A stretch of DNA of 64,000 nt, from contig NZ_HG916852.1 in NCBI RefSeq assembly GCF_000577275.2, forward strand, positions 3,916,001 to 3,980,000. Reading direction: 5' to 3'. The DNA is from Rhizobium favelukesii. GTDB lineage: Bacteria > Pseudomonadota > Alphaproteobacteria > Rhizobiales > Rhizobiaceae. A model generated the notes under the pieces. The model had not been told where the DNA came from. It saw only the letters and a list, made by a program, of their open reading frames with translations, and searched no databases. Positions 17,288 to 25,572 of this stretch are shown here, piece after piece. The stretch's first letter is position 1. Each line of letters begins with the position of its first letter. The position numbers were made by a program, and so were the translations under genes.

Positions 17288-17620
17288 GGATATCCTGCCG
17301 GTTCTTGCGATTCGAGCCCGAAGCGAACGGGCGGCGCATAATCACGATCTGCTTTATTTTGACTTAATTCAGGTTACCAAAGCGTCAACAGGGACTGCGA
17401 GAAGTCCCTGCCTGTGTCATTTTCGCCCAAGTGTCAACGTCGGGCGCTGGCGCCTCGCCGGTGATGGCGTGATGCCGCGTGCGCACGCAGACCATCGTCA
17501 TGAATGATTTAAGACATAAAGATTCAGGCAAGAGTTTGACCTTTTCAGAAACCGTTGTACGTCAGTAAGCGTTGGAAATCCGTTGGAGAATTCGCTGAGC
17601 CAGGGGACTTTGCACGGAAC
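17288..17620. other. Intergenic region with one hairpin, no gene seen
   Basis: This 333-base space separates the divergent IalB-like and ECF sigma genes. It contains a perfect 8-bp hairpin, CAGGGACT (17389-17396) with AGTCCCTG (17403-17410). I see no convincing coding frame and no clear ECF-type -35/-10 pair in front of the sigma gene. Confidence 0.6.
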
Positions 17621-18181
17621 ATGAATGCCGAGGAGAAACAGCGCTTCGCCGCCCTCGCCAGGGCCGTTGCGGAACGCCGCGACCAGGAGGCATTCGCCGT
17701 GTTATTCGACTACTTCGCACCGCGCCTCAAATCTTGGTTACTACGGCAAAGGATGGCAAGCAGCGAGGCAGAAGAACTGGTTCAGGACGTGATGATCGTG
17801 CTTTGGCACAAGGCCGGACTCTACGATGCAACCCGATCGTCTCTGTCGACCTGGCTTTTTCGCATTGCCCGCAACCGGCGGATCGATCTTCAGCGTCGGG
17901 CCAGAGCGCGTGTCTTGGATCGGGCAGACCCGGCATTGCAGCCGGTCGCTGAAAGCGGCGCCGACGAGATCCTCGCAAACGACGATCGCGACGCCCACGT
18001 GCGCGCCGCTGTCAGCCAACTCCCGCAAGAACAACGGGAAATGCTCCGCGCCGCCTTCTTTCTCGGCCAATCCCATTCGCAGATCGCGGAGGCGACGGGC
18101 TTGCCGCTTGGGACCGTAAAGTCCCGCATCCGGCTTGCCTTCGGAAAACTCAGGAAGGTTCTTGAGGCCGAGAGCGCCTGA
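17621..18181 (+). CDS. ECF-type RNA polymerase sigma factor, no adjacent anti-sigma gene
   Basis: The 186-residue protein has the two sigma domains of extracytoplasmic-function sigma factors. Region 2 covers FAVLFDYFAPRLKSWLLRQ, AEELVQDVMIVLWHKAGLYD and STWLFRIARNRRIDLQRR. Region 4 covers LPQEQREMLRAAFFLGQSHS and IAEATGLPLGTVKSRIRLAFG, its helix-turn-helix. I set the start at the ATG 17621 (MNAEEKQRF); a longer frame from a TTG at 17555 adds 22 residues unlike the family. Many rhizobial ECF factors sit next to an anti-sigma gene of the ChrR or NepR kind. Here the next gene is an unrelated YkvA-like gene on the other strand, so the control route is unknown. Confidence 0.9.
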   Translation: MNAEEKQRFAALARAVAERRDQEAFAVLFDYFAPRLKSWLLRQRMASSEAEELVQDVMIVLWHKAGLYDATRSSLSTWLFRIARNRRIDLQRRARARVLDRADPALQPVAESGADEILANDDRDAHVRAAVSQLPQEQREMLRAAFFLGQSHSQIAEATGLPLGTVKSRIRLAFGKLRKVLEAESA

Positions 18182-18194
18182 CGTACCGACGCGG

Positions 18195-18584
18195 CTAGAT
18201 CGTCTTCATGCCTTCAGGCTTGTCGGCGAGCGCCCGGTCTGCTGCTTCATAATGCCTCGGCTGCAGGTGCCTGCTGACCATCGCGAAGGCGGCGGAGAGG
18301 ACTGCTACGTCGTCCGAAAAACCGATCACGGCAAAAACATCAGGGATCATGTCGATCGGCATGACGAAATAGGCAAGCGCCGCCAGAAGCACGCCGCGCA
18401 CCCTCGTCGGCGTCTGCGGATCCATCGCGCAGTAGAATGCGGCAACGACATCGCGCGCGAATGGAATCTGCCGCACGGCCTTCTTGAAGGTCGGCCAGAA
18501 TTTCTTGCGTACAGTCTGCTCGCGCCGGCTCTGCGTATCATCGTCACCCGGCAGAAGGATCTCACCGAATTTGACGTCGTCCAT
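18195..18584 (-). CDS. YkvA-family (DUF1232) small membrane protein
   Basis: A 129-residue protein with the DUF1232 core: VRGVLLAALAYFVMPIDMIPDVFAVIGFSDD, a hydrophobic hairpin with the conserved PIDxIPD and GxxDD elements. Function is unknown in the family. I set the start at 18582-18584 (MDDVKFGEILLPG) because AAAGGA lies nine bases before it; ten more residues upstream look non-native. It converges with the ECF sigma gene (13 bases between stops) and lies downstream of the pterin dehydratase gene on the same strand, 51 bases away, possibly in one transcript. Confidence 0.85.
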   Translation of the reverse strand: MDDVKFGEILLPGDDDTQSRREQTVRKKFWPTFKKAVRQIPFARDVVAAFYCAMDPQTPTRVRGVLLAALAYFVMPIDMIPDVFAVIGFSDDVAVLSAAFAMVSRHLQPRHYEAADRALADKPEGMKTI

Positions 18585-18635
18585 CCCGATTGGTCCTTTC
18601 GTACACGCGCACATATGGTGATGGCTGCACCGGAT

Positions 18636-18941
18636 TCAATCAAGCCGGCATGCTGCCGCCTTCTCCATCGCCGTCGCTAGCCGGAAGTCAAGCTCGGTCA
18701 GGCCGCCAGCATCGTGGGTGTTGAGCTTCACCTCGACGCGCGAATAGACATTGAGCCACTCGGGATGATGATTGAGCCTTTCGGCCGCGAGCGCCGCTTC
18801 GGTCATGAAGCCGAAAGCCTCGACGAAATTGCGAAACTTGAAGCTTCGCGATATCGACGTGCCGGTGTCATCGAGCGACCAGCCATCCAGCTTGGCGAGC
18901 TCGGCAGTGATAGCTTGCCGTTCCAGTTTTTCCCGTTTCAT
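18636..18941 (-). CDS. phhB: Pterin-4a-carbinolamine dehydratase
   Basis: The 101-residue enzyme dehydrates 4a-hydroxytetrahydrobiopterin, recycling the pterin cofactor of aromatic amino-acid hydroxylases; homologues also occur where no such hydroxylase is known. The active-site patch is present in [33 protein letters not shown], with the paired histidines, the tryptophan and the second THDAGG motif. The ATG at 18939-18941 follows a strong AGAGGAGGG site. No phenylalanine hydroxylase gene is in this window. It is divergent from the broken phosphatase gene at 18977, 35 bases apart, so their promoters must overlap. Confidence 0.93.
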   Translation of the reverse strand: MKREKLERQAITAELAKLDGWSLDDTGTSISRSFKFRNFVEAFGFMTEAALAAERLNHHPEWLNVYSRVEVKLNTHDAGGLTELDFRLATAMEKAAACRLD

Positions 18942-18976
18942 GCGATTGTCCCTCCTCTTTCCATCATGGACCACAG

Positions 18977-19476
18977 ATGAAACGCATAAGCATCCTGTTT
19001 GTTTGCATGGGCAACATCTGCCGTTCTCCCCTTGCCGAGGGCATCTTCTCGCATCTTGTCGACGCGGCCGGCTTTGCTGATCGTTTCGAGATCGATTCTG
19101 CCGGCACCGGTGGCTGGCACCAAGGCGAGCATCCGGATCAGCGTTCGATCGCGACGGCCAGAGGTCACGGGATAGACATCTCCCGGCAAAGCGCCCGTCG
19201 GATAACGACGGAGGATTTCAGCGACTTCGGTCTGATACTCGCGATGGATCGCACAAATATCGCCGAACTGCATCGGATCCGCCCGGAAGCCACAAACATC
19301 CACCTATTCGGCGATTTCGCATTGGCGAGCGGCGAGGATATACCCGCCCCTATTACGGCGGCAGGGACGAGTTCGAACATGTCTACGCCAGGCTCTTCAC
19401 CGGCTGCAGGAAGCTGCTCGAGACGCTGGGAACGGATAATGCCTCGTGGAGCGGGAAGATCTCTTCCGTCAAATAG
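18977..19476 (+). pseudogene. Low-molecular-weight protein tyrosine phosphatase, one-base deletion
   Basis: The frame opens with [22 protein letters not shown], the CX5R active site of low-molecular-weight tyrosine phosphatases, and runs correctly for about 123 codons. At 19346-19347 the expected Pro-Asp-Pro-Tyr-Tyr codons read CCCGCCCCTATTAC: one A is missing from the GAC codon of the catalytic general-acid aspartate. In the next frame PYYGGRDEFEHVYARLF and the usual C-terminal helix follow to a stop at 19474-19476. As given, translation leaves frame just before the acid and ends at 19531. Its end overlaps the convergent thpR gene by 94 bases. A real mutation or a sequencing error are both possible. 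Confidence 0.87.
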
Positions 19477-19976
19477 GGACCGCCGCCGACCGATTCCCTT
19501 GACGACAGCAGGACGAAGCGGGGAACAGTGAAGGCCGAGGTCTGGAAGTTTCCGCGACCGGCCAGATAACGCACCACATCGTCGACCCGCGACGATTTCA
19601 GCCGCGCGAGCGTGACATGCGGCGTGAACTTACGGGGATCCGGCGGCAATCCGATACGCTGGCAGATCCGCTCGATTTCTGCCTGTAGCGCATACATCTC
19701 GGGCGAAGGCGAGACGCCGGCCCAGACCGAATGCGGCTTCTTGGACCCGAATGCGCCGATACCATCGAGACGGATCTGGAATTCGGGCCGGTCGATGCGG
19801 TCGAGCCGATCGACAATTTCGTCTGCCGTTCGTCCATCGACATCGCCGATAAACCGCAAAGTGATGTGGTAATTTTCCACATCGATCCATCTTGCACGAG
19901 GGAGACCACCGCGCAGCAATGAGAGGCTCATCGCGGCATTGCGCGGAATTTCGAGGGCGGTAAACAGTCTCGGCAT
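19383..19976 (-). CDS. thpR: RNA 2',3'-cyclic phosphodiesterase (2H family, ThpR/LigT)
   Basis: A 197-residue cytoplasmic enzyme of the 2H phosphoesterase family, which opens 2',3'-cyclic phosphates at RNA ends and was first described as a 2'-5' RNA ligase. Both HxTx motifs are present: HITL at residues 37-40 and HVTL at 120-123. The start at 19974-19976 (MPRLFTALEIP) follows a strong GGGGAG site. After the usual end (YLTEEIFPL) the protein has about 20 further residues encoded across the 3' part of the convergent phosphatase gene, an overlap of 94 bases. It lies 68 bases downstream of the tesA-like gene on the same strand. Confidence 0.92.
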   Translation of the reverse strand: MPRLFTALEIPRNAAMSLSLLRGGLPRARWIDVENYHITLRFIGDVDGRTADEIVDRLDRIDRPEFQIRLDGIGAFGSKKPHSVWAGVSPSPEMYALQAEIERICQRIGLPPDPRKFTPHVTLARLKSSRVDDVVRYLAGRGNFQTSAFTVPRFVLLSSRESVGGGPYLTEEIFPLHEALSVPSVSSSFLQPVKSLA

Positions 19977-20044
19977 AACGAGCACTCCCCGAATCTTTTG
20001 CAGGTGCTCACACGGAATCACGCATTGGGCACCTGTGCAAGCCC

Positions 20045-20689
20045 TTAATTCTTCACAGTAGAAATCGTTGCCAAGAATTGCGTGATAGCCGGCTCCATCT
20101 TTTCGACCATCACATCAACCCCCTTGCTGTTGGGGTGCATCCCATCCTCAAGCTGCAGACCGGCATGAAGGACTACGCCTTCGAGAAAGAAGGGATAGAG
20201 CGCAACGCCATGTTTTTGCGCGAGTTTCTGGTAGATCGGGTTGAAGCGCGCCGCATAGTCCCCGCCCATGTTCGGCGGCGCCAGCATACCCACGAGAAGG
20301 ACGGCAATCCCACGTTCCTTTAGCCGGACAATCATCTGATCGAGGTTTTTTTCACTTTCTTCGGGAGGGATGCCGCGCAGCGCATCATTAGCACCTAGTT
20401 CGAGAATCACGCCATTAGTGCCGTCAGGAATCGACCAGTCGATCCGCGCAAGACCGCCGGTCGTCGTGTCGCCGGACACTCCCGCATTGGCGATTGATAT
20501 GTCGACCCCTTTGGCTTTCAGTGCTGCTTGCAGTTTTTCTGGAAAGCCATCTCCGGGAGGGAGTTGGTAGCCCGCCATCAGGCTGTCTCCAAAGCCGACC
20601 AGGCTGATTGTCCTTGCGCTAGCCGCGACCGCAAAGAGCAGCGAAGCAACAATGACGGCGATGTGAAGGCCGGCAACTTTAAATCTCAT
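20045..20689 (-). CDS. tesA: GDSL/SGNH-family arylesterase or lysophospholipase (TesA type)
   Basis: A 214-residue secreted hydrolase with a signal peptide (MRFKVAGLHIAVIVASLLFA... to VAASA). The SGNH blocks are in order: block I FGDSLMAGY with the nucleophile serine, block II glycine in NAGVSGDTTTGG, block III LGANDALRG, and block V DGMHPN with the Asp-His pair. E. coli TesA, with the same fold, is a periplasmic thioesterase/protease/lysophospholipase. The divergent ybbA-ybbP neighbours are arranged as in E. coli, which supports orthology. The start at 20687-20689 follows GGGAAAGCGG. Confidence 0.92.
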   Translation of the reverse strand: MRFKVAGLHIAVIVASLLFAVAASARTISLVGFGDSLMAGYQLPPGDGFPEKLQAALKAKGVDISIANAGVSGDTTTGGLARIDWSIPDGTNGVILELGANDALRGIPPEESEKNLDQMIVRLKERGIAVLLVGMLAPPNMGGDYAARFNPIYQKLAQKHGVALYPFFLEGVVLHAGLQLEDGMHPNSKGVDVMVEKMEPAITQFLATISTVKN

Positions 20690-20742
20690 TCCGCTTTCCC
20701 TAGATTGGCAAGACGATCGGCATCTATATAGGGCGAATACTG

Positions 20743-21450
20743 TTGGCAAAAACCATCATCGAGTTGAAGCGCGCCGATTTGACGCTTGGCAGCGCCGCCG
20801 CCTCTGTCCATGTGCTGAAGGGCATCGACCTGACGATTGCCGCCGGCGAGTCGGTCGGCATCGTAGGGCCGTCGGGCTCTGGCAAATCGACATTGCTGAT
20901 GGTGCTTGCAGGGCTTGAGAAACTCGATAGTGGCGAGATCAATGTCAGCGGCACACCATTGCATGCCCTGAGTGAAGACCATGTGGCCGACTTCCGTGGC
21001 CGCAACATCGGCATCGTCTTCCAATCTTTCCACCTGATTGCCAACATGACGGCGCTGGAAAACGTTGCTGTGCCGCTGGAGCTTGCCAACCTTCCCAACC
21101 CCTTCGAAATCGCACGCCGCGAATTGAAATCCGTCGGTCTTGGCGATCGATTGAACCACTATCCCGGCCAGCTTTCCGGCGGCGAACAGCAACGCGTGGC
21201 AATTGCCCGCGCCCTCGCACCCTCGCCGGCATTGCTGATTGCCGACGAACCGACCGGCAACCTCGACACCGACACCGGCCGCCAGATTGCAGATCTCCTG
21301 TTTTCGAAGCAGGCTGAGCGCGGCATGACGCTGCTGCTTGTCACCCATGACACCGCCCTTGCCAAACGCTGCTCCCGGCAGATTCGGGTTCGTTCCGGCC
21401 AAATTGAGGGCGATAGTGCGCCAGCGCAGCCCGAGGCGGCGATTGCATGA
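20743..21450 (+). CDS. ybbA: ABC transporter ATP-binding protein, YbbA/LolD type
   Basis: The 235-residue ATPase has Walker A GPSGSGKST (about residues 42-50), signature LSGGEQQRVAIARAL and Walker B LLIADEPTGNLDTDTG, the set typical of the MacB/LolD/FtsE group that works with FtsX-type permeases. The likely start is a TTG at 20743 with no strong ribosome site; MAKTIIELKRADLTLG matches what the family expects. It is divergent from tesA (53 bases apart) and overlaps the permease gene by four bases, as in E. coli. The system's substrate is not established; a role in releasing or moving envelope lipids or proteins is often guessed. Confidence 0.9.
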   Translation: MAKTIIELKRADLTLGSAAASVHVLKGIDLTIAAGESVGIVGPSGSGKSTLLMVLAGLEKLDSGEINVSGTPLHALSEDHVADFRGRNIGIVFQSFHLIANMTALENVAVPLELANLPNPFEIARRELKSVGLGDRLNHYPGQLSGGEQQRVAIARALAPSPALLIADEPTGNLDTDTGRQIADLLFSKQAERGMTLLLVTHDTALAKRCSRQIRVRSGQIEGDSAPAQPEAAIA

Positions 21451-23990
21451 CATTGCTGACCCCGCGCGCCTCCCTTGCCTTTCGTCTCGCGCTCCGCGAG
21501 CTTCGCGGCGGGCTCGGCGGCTTCTACATCTTTCTGGCCTGCATCGCCCTCGGCACCGGTGCCATTGCGGCGGTCAATTCGGTTTCGCAGTCGATCACCG
21601 ACACGATCGCCACGCAGGGTCAGGAGATCCTTGCCGGCGACGTGCGCTTCGAGCTCAACAACCGCGAGGCGACGGAAGCCGAAATGGGCTTCCTGCGCGG
21701 CTTCGGAAAGGTGTCGGCGTCGACCGGCCTGCGCTCGATGGCGCGCAAGCCCGACGGCTCGGATCAGGCCCTGGTCGAAGTCAAGGCGGTCGACGGCGCT
21801 TACCCACTCTTCGGTACCTTCGAAGCCGAACCGAACTATCCGTTGCACGCGCTTCTATCCGGGCAGAGCGGCACCTATGGCGCAGTGGCCGCGCCGCTTC
21901 TGCTCGAGCGGCTCGGCCTCTCCATTGGCGACGAGATCCTGCTCGGCAATGTCATCTTGAACATCACCGGCACGATCAAGACTGAACCCGACGCGGTCTC
22001 GGAAGGTTTCGGCTTCGCACCCCGCCTCCTCGTGAGCAGGGACGGGCTCAAGGCATCCGGCCTCATCCAGACCGGCAGCTTGGTCGAACACGTTTACAAG
22101 ATCCGCATGGACGACCCAGCCGAGAGATCCACGATCCGCGATCGGGCTACGAAGGACTTTCCGTCCGCCGGCTGGTCAATCCGCACGAGCGATCGGGCAG
22201 CGCCTTCGCTAACCGAAAACATTGAGCGCTTCTCGCAATTTCTAACGCTGGTCGGACTGACGGCCCTGATCGTCGGTGGTGTCGGCGTCGCAAACGCTGT
22301 GCGTGCTTTCCTGGATTCCAAGCGCACCACGATTGCAACGTTCAAGTGCCTTGGCGCGCCGGCAGCGACTGTGGTCCTGATCTACCTGTTCCAGATCGCG
22401 ATCATTGCCTTGGGCGGCATGGTCATCGGCCTCGTCATCGGAGCGCTGGCGCCAATCGTGGCGTCGCAATTTCTGGCGCAATTCCTGCCTGTTTCGACCG
22501 ATCTGACGTTCTACCCCGGGGCCCTGTCCCTCGCCGTCCTTTTCGGCATTATGACAACGCTGGCCTTTGCCATCATGCCGCTCGGACATTCCCGCGAGGT
22601 TCCGGCGACAGCTCTCTTCCGTGAACAAGGTTTCGAGGCGCGGGGTCTGCCGTCGTGGCCCTACATCCTTCTTGCCGCGGTATTTCTCCTTGCCCTTGCC
22701 GGTCTCGCCATCGCAACCGCTCACGATCGCTTCATCGCGATCGTCTTTGTCGGGGCGATCGCCTTCTCCTTCGTGATCTTGCGGCTTGTCGCTGCCGGTA
22801 TCGCTTGGCTCGCGCGTCGCAGCCCACGGGTGAATTCACCCGCCCTGCGGCTCGCAATCGGCAACATCCATAGGCCCGGCGCGCTGACGCCCTCCGTCGT
22901 CCTGTCTCTCGGTCTTGGCCTTGCACTGCTCGTCACCCTCACCCTGATCGACGGCAACATGCGGCAGCAATTGACCGGGCGCATGGCCGCCGGCGCGCCG
23001 AACTTCTTCTTCGTCAACATTCAGGGTTCGGAACTCGAGAAATTCCGTAGCGTCATCAAAGCCAGTTCCCCGGATGGCCACTTGGTCGAGGTGCCGATGC
23101 TGCGCGGCCGCATCCTCGCCTTCAACGGCGAGGATGTGACGAAGCGGAAAGTCCCGCCGGGCGGCCAGTGGGTACTGCGCGGCGACCGCGGCATCACGTA
23201 TGCGCAAACACTGCCGGAAAATGCATCGTTGACCGAGGGTTCATGGTGGCCGAAGGATTATAGAGGTGAGCCGCTTGTCTCCTTTTCTGCCGAGGAAGCG
23301 AAGGAACTCGGTCTGAAGATCGGCGACACCGTCACCGTTAACGTGCTTGGGCGTAACATCACAGCCAAGATTGCCAATCTGCGCAAGGTCGAGTGGGAAA
23401 CGCTTTCCATCAACTTCGTGATGGTGTTCTCGCCGAATACGTTCCGCGGCGCCCCGCACGCCTGGCTGGCGACGCTCACCGACCCGGCCGCGACCACTAC
23501 CCAGGAGGCCGCGATTCTCAAATCCGTGACAAATACCTATCCGACGATCACCAGCGTGCGGGTCAAGGATGCGATCGATATCGTCAACACACTGGTGGCG
23601 CAGCTTGCGACGGCGATCCGCGCCGCCGCCTCCGTTGCACTTATCGCCTCGGTGCTCGTTCTTGCGGGCGCTCTGGCTGCCGGCAACCGCGCCCGTACCC
23701 ATGATGCGGTCGTCCTCAAGACACTGGGCGCGACGCGACGAATGCTGATCCGCGCCTTCTGCTACGAATACCTCATTCTCGGGGCAGCAACCGCAGTCTT
23801 CGCCCTCTTTGCCGGCGGCGTCGCGGCCTGGTTCATCACCGCCCGGATCATGCGCATCCCCTCCCACTTCCTGCCCGACGTCGCCGGCCTGACACTCATA
23901 ACGGCGCTGGTGCTCACCGTCGGCATTGGGCTCATCGGTACCTGGCGCATCCTCGGCCAGAAAGCGGCACCCGTTTTGCGCGAGCTTTGA
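21447..23990 (+). CDS. ybbP: FtsX-family ABC permease, YbbP type
   Basis: This 847-residue inner-membrane protein is a double FtsX-type permease: an N-terminal helix, a large periplasmic domain (about residues 45-250), four helices, a second extracytoplasmic domain (about 500-700) and three to four C-terminal helices. Typical FtsX patches are seen in LVGLTALIVGGVGVANAVRAFL and, near the C-terminus, RTHDAVVLKTLGATRRMLIRAF. Length and layout match YbbP. Its ATG overlaps the stop of ybbA (ATGA), so the two are translationally coupled. Confidence 0.9.
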   Translation: MTLLTPRASLAFRLALRELRGGLGGFYIFLACIALGTGAIAAVNSVSQSITDTIATQGQEILAGDVRFELNNREATEAEMGFLRGFGKVSASTGLRSMARKPDGSDQALVEVKAVDGAYPLFGTFEAEPNYPLHALLSGQSGTYGAVAAPLLLERLGLSIGDEILLGNVILNITGTIKTEPDAVSEGFGFAPRLLVSRDGLKASGLIQTGSLVEHVYKIRMDDPAERSTIRDRATKDFPSAGWSIRTSDRAAPSLTENIERFSQFLTLVGLTALIVGGVGVANAVRAFLDSKRTTIATFKCLGAPAATVVLIYLFQIAIIALGGMVIGLVIGALAPIVASQFLAQFLPVSTDLTFYPGALSLAVLFGIMTTLAFAIMPLGHSREVPATALFREQGFEARGLPSWPYILLAAVFLLALAGLAIATAHDRFIAIVFVGAIAFSFVILRLVAAGIAWLARRSPRVNSPALRLAIGNIHRPGALTPSVVLSLGLGLALLVTLTLIDGNMRQQLTGRMAAGAPNFFFVNIQGSELEKFRSVIKASSPDGHLVEVPMLRGRILAFNGEDVTKRKVPPGGQWVLRGDRGITYAQTLPENASLTEGSWWPKDYRGEPLVSFSAEEAKELGLKIGDTVTVNVLGRNITAKIANLRKVEWETLSINFVMVFSPNTFRGAPHAWLATLTDPAATTTQEAAILKSVTNTYPTITSVRVKDAIDIVNTLVAQLATAIRAAASVALIASVLVLAGALAAGNRARTHDAVVLKTLGATRRMLIRAFCYEYLILGAATAVFALFAGGVAAWFITARIMRIPSHFLPDVAGLTLITALVLTVGIGLIGTWRILGQKAAPVLREL

Positions 23991-24079
23991 TTGACCAAAC
24001 GGAGAAATTCCCTTCACCTTACGGCGATTTAACCCGATCGCGGGTTGCAAGGGCCTTGTTTGCGAAAGGCGAAAGGCTC

Positions 24080-24160
24080 ATATTGTGTGCAGGCATGCTG
24101 GGCTCCGCAGCGGCGCCCGGGTTGCGCACCCGCCACCGTGTCCACACCGGAGCTTATAAG
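24080..24160 (+). ncRNA. Candidate ybhL leader RNA element
   Basis: The 178-base leader of the Bax-inhibitor-family gene contains a GC-rich block able to form several short stems, including GGGC...GCCC around 24110-24118 and GGG-TTGCGCA-CCC at 24119-24131. Comparative work in alphaproteobacteria described a conserved structured element (ybhL motif) upstream of exactly this gene type. I assign it by gene context and general look, not by a covariance-model match. Boundaries are approximate. Confidence 0.55.
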
Positions 24161-24168
24161 AGGAAACT

Positions 24169-24897
24169 ATGGCTGACCTTCGTAATTACCAAGGCCGCGT
24201 ACAAACTGGCGAGATGATCGACCAGGGCCTACGCAGCTATATGCTCAGGGTCTACAACCTGATGGCGCTGGGCCTGGCGATCACCGGTGTGGCCGCCTAT
24301 CTCGGCTTCAATTTCGCCGTCCAGGACAATCAACTGACGCAGTTTGGCGTGGTGCTCTTCCAGTCGCCGCTCCGTTGGGTGGTCATCCTTGCCCCGCTGG
24401 CCGCCGTGTTCTTCCTGAGCTTCAGGATTAACCGCATGAGCGTTGCCGCCGCGCAGACGACCTTCTGGGTCTATGCCGCGCTGGTGGGTCTGTCGCTTTC
24501 GTCGATCTTCCTGGTCTACACGCAATCGAGCATCACGCAGACGTTCTTCGTGACGGCGGCCTCCTTTGGCGCGCTCTCGCTGTATGGCTACACGACCAAG
24601 CGTGATCTCTCCGCGATGGGCTCGTTCCTGATCATGGGCCTCTTCGGTCTGATCATCGCGTCGGTCGTGAACATCTTCCTGGCGTCGTCTGCCCTGCAGT
24701 TCGCGGTCTCTGTGATCGGCGTGCTGATCTTCGCAGGCCTGACCGCCTACGATACGCAGCGCATCAAGGAGCTGTATTACGAAGCCGACGGCGCAGAGGT
24801 TGCCGGCCGCAAGGCGATCATGGGTGCACTGACCTTGTATCTCGACTTCATCAACCTCTTCATGTTCCTCCTGCAGTTCATGGGTGACCGCAAGTAA
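24169..24897 (+). CDS. Bax inhibitor-1/YccA-family membrane protein (YbhL type)
   Basis: A 242-residue inner-membrane protein with seven hydrophobic segments. The family motifs are YNLMALGLAITGVAAY near the N-terminus and DTQRIKELY plus GALTLYLDFINLFMFLLQF at the C-terminus. BI-1 proteins are calcium-leak-type channels; in E. coli, YccA interacts with the FtsH protease and Sec translocon, but the role of this paralogue is not fixed. The ATG follows AAGAGGAAACT. A probable structured leader precedes it and a strong terminator follows. Confidence 0.92.
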   Translation: MADLRNYQGRVQTGEMIDQGLRSYMLRVYNLMALGLAITGVAAYLGFNFAVQDNQLTQFGVVLFQSPLRWVVILAPLAAVFFLSFRINRMSVAAAQTTFWVYAALVGLSLSSIFLVYTQSSITQTFFVTAASFGALSLYGYTTKRDLSAMGSFLIMGLFGLIIASVVNIFLASSALQFAVSVIGVLIFAGLTAYDTQRIKELYYEADGAEVAGRKAIMGALTLYLDFINLFMFLLQFMGDRK

Positions 24898-24915
24898 GGA
24901 ACAGGGATGTTGTCG

Positions 24916-24943
24916 AAAAAGGCGGCTTCGGCCGCCTTTTTTG
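24916..24943 (+). terminator. Rho-independent terminator of the Bax-inhibitor-family gene
   Basis: AAAAAGGCGGC (24916-24926), a TTCG tetraloop and GCCGCCTTTTTTG form an 11-bp stem ending in a T run, 19 bases past the stop codon. The A-rich 5' arm could let it act in both directions. Confidence 0.92.
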
Positions 24944-25008
24944 TTGCCTGGTCCTACGGAGAGTGATTTCTGGAATGGTCCATTGTTCATATCCTCCCGG
25001 CCGACCGA

Positions 25009-25566
25009 ATGCCCATCTTCCTCCGCGACGCTACCTCATTCGACCTCCCCACCATCACGGCCATCTATCGCGAATCCGTCCTGAATGGTGTCGCAAGCTA
25101 CGAGATCATCCCGCCGGAGCAGAGCGAGATGGCGGCACGATTTTCCGCAATCACGGGCCAGGACTATCCCTACATCGCCGCCATCGATGAGGATGGCAGC
25201 CTGCTCGGTTACGCCTATGCCTCAGCCTTCCGGACGCGGCCGGCCTATCGCTGGATGGTCGAAGATTCGATCTACCTGGGGCCTGAAGCACGCGGCAGGG
25301 GCGTTGGAAGGCTGCTGCTCGCCGAACTGATCCGACGCTGCACGGATCTCGGCTTTCGCCAGATGGTGGCCGTGATCGGCGGCGCACATCCGGCATCGAT
25401 TGCCCTGCATCGCGCATTGGGCTTTGAGGAAACCGGCCGCCTGAGAGCAACAGGTTACAAGCATGGCCGCTGGCTCGATACGATGATCATGCAGCGAGCC
25501 CTTGGTGAAGGCGCAGCCACGGACCCCGATGCCTCGACTTATCCCGGTACCCTTTTCAAAGCTTGA
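25009..25566 (+). CDS. GNAT-family N-acetyltransferase, phosphinothricin-acetyltransferase-like
   Basis: The 185-residue protein is a full GNAT domain. The acetyl-CoA motif is GPEARGRGVGRLLLAELIRR (about residues 85-104), preceded by WMVEDSIYL and followed by GAHPASIALHRALGFEETGRL and the GYKHGRWLDTMIMQR end typical of the PAT/MddA group, which acetylates phosphinothricin, methionine sulfone or sulfoximine. A role in detoxifying such analogues is plausible. It lies downstream of a terminator and converges with the DUF2794 gene (6 bases between). Confidence 0.9.
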   Translation: MPIFLRDATSFDLPTITAIYRESVLNGVASYEIIPPEQSEMAARFSAITGQDYPYIAAIDEDGSLLGYAYASAFRTRPAYRWMVEDSIYLGPEARGRGVGRLLLAELIRRCTDLGFRQMVAVIGGAHPASIALHRALGFEETGRLRATGYKHGRWLDTMIMQRALGEGAATDPDASTYPGTLFKA

Positions 25567-25572
25567 GCCGAG

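Noticed and set aside
17555..17620. 22-residue N-terminal extension of the ECF sigma factor from a TTG
   Set aside because: It lacks family similarity and a ribosome site; the ATG at 17621 fits sigma region 2 spacing.
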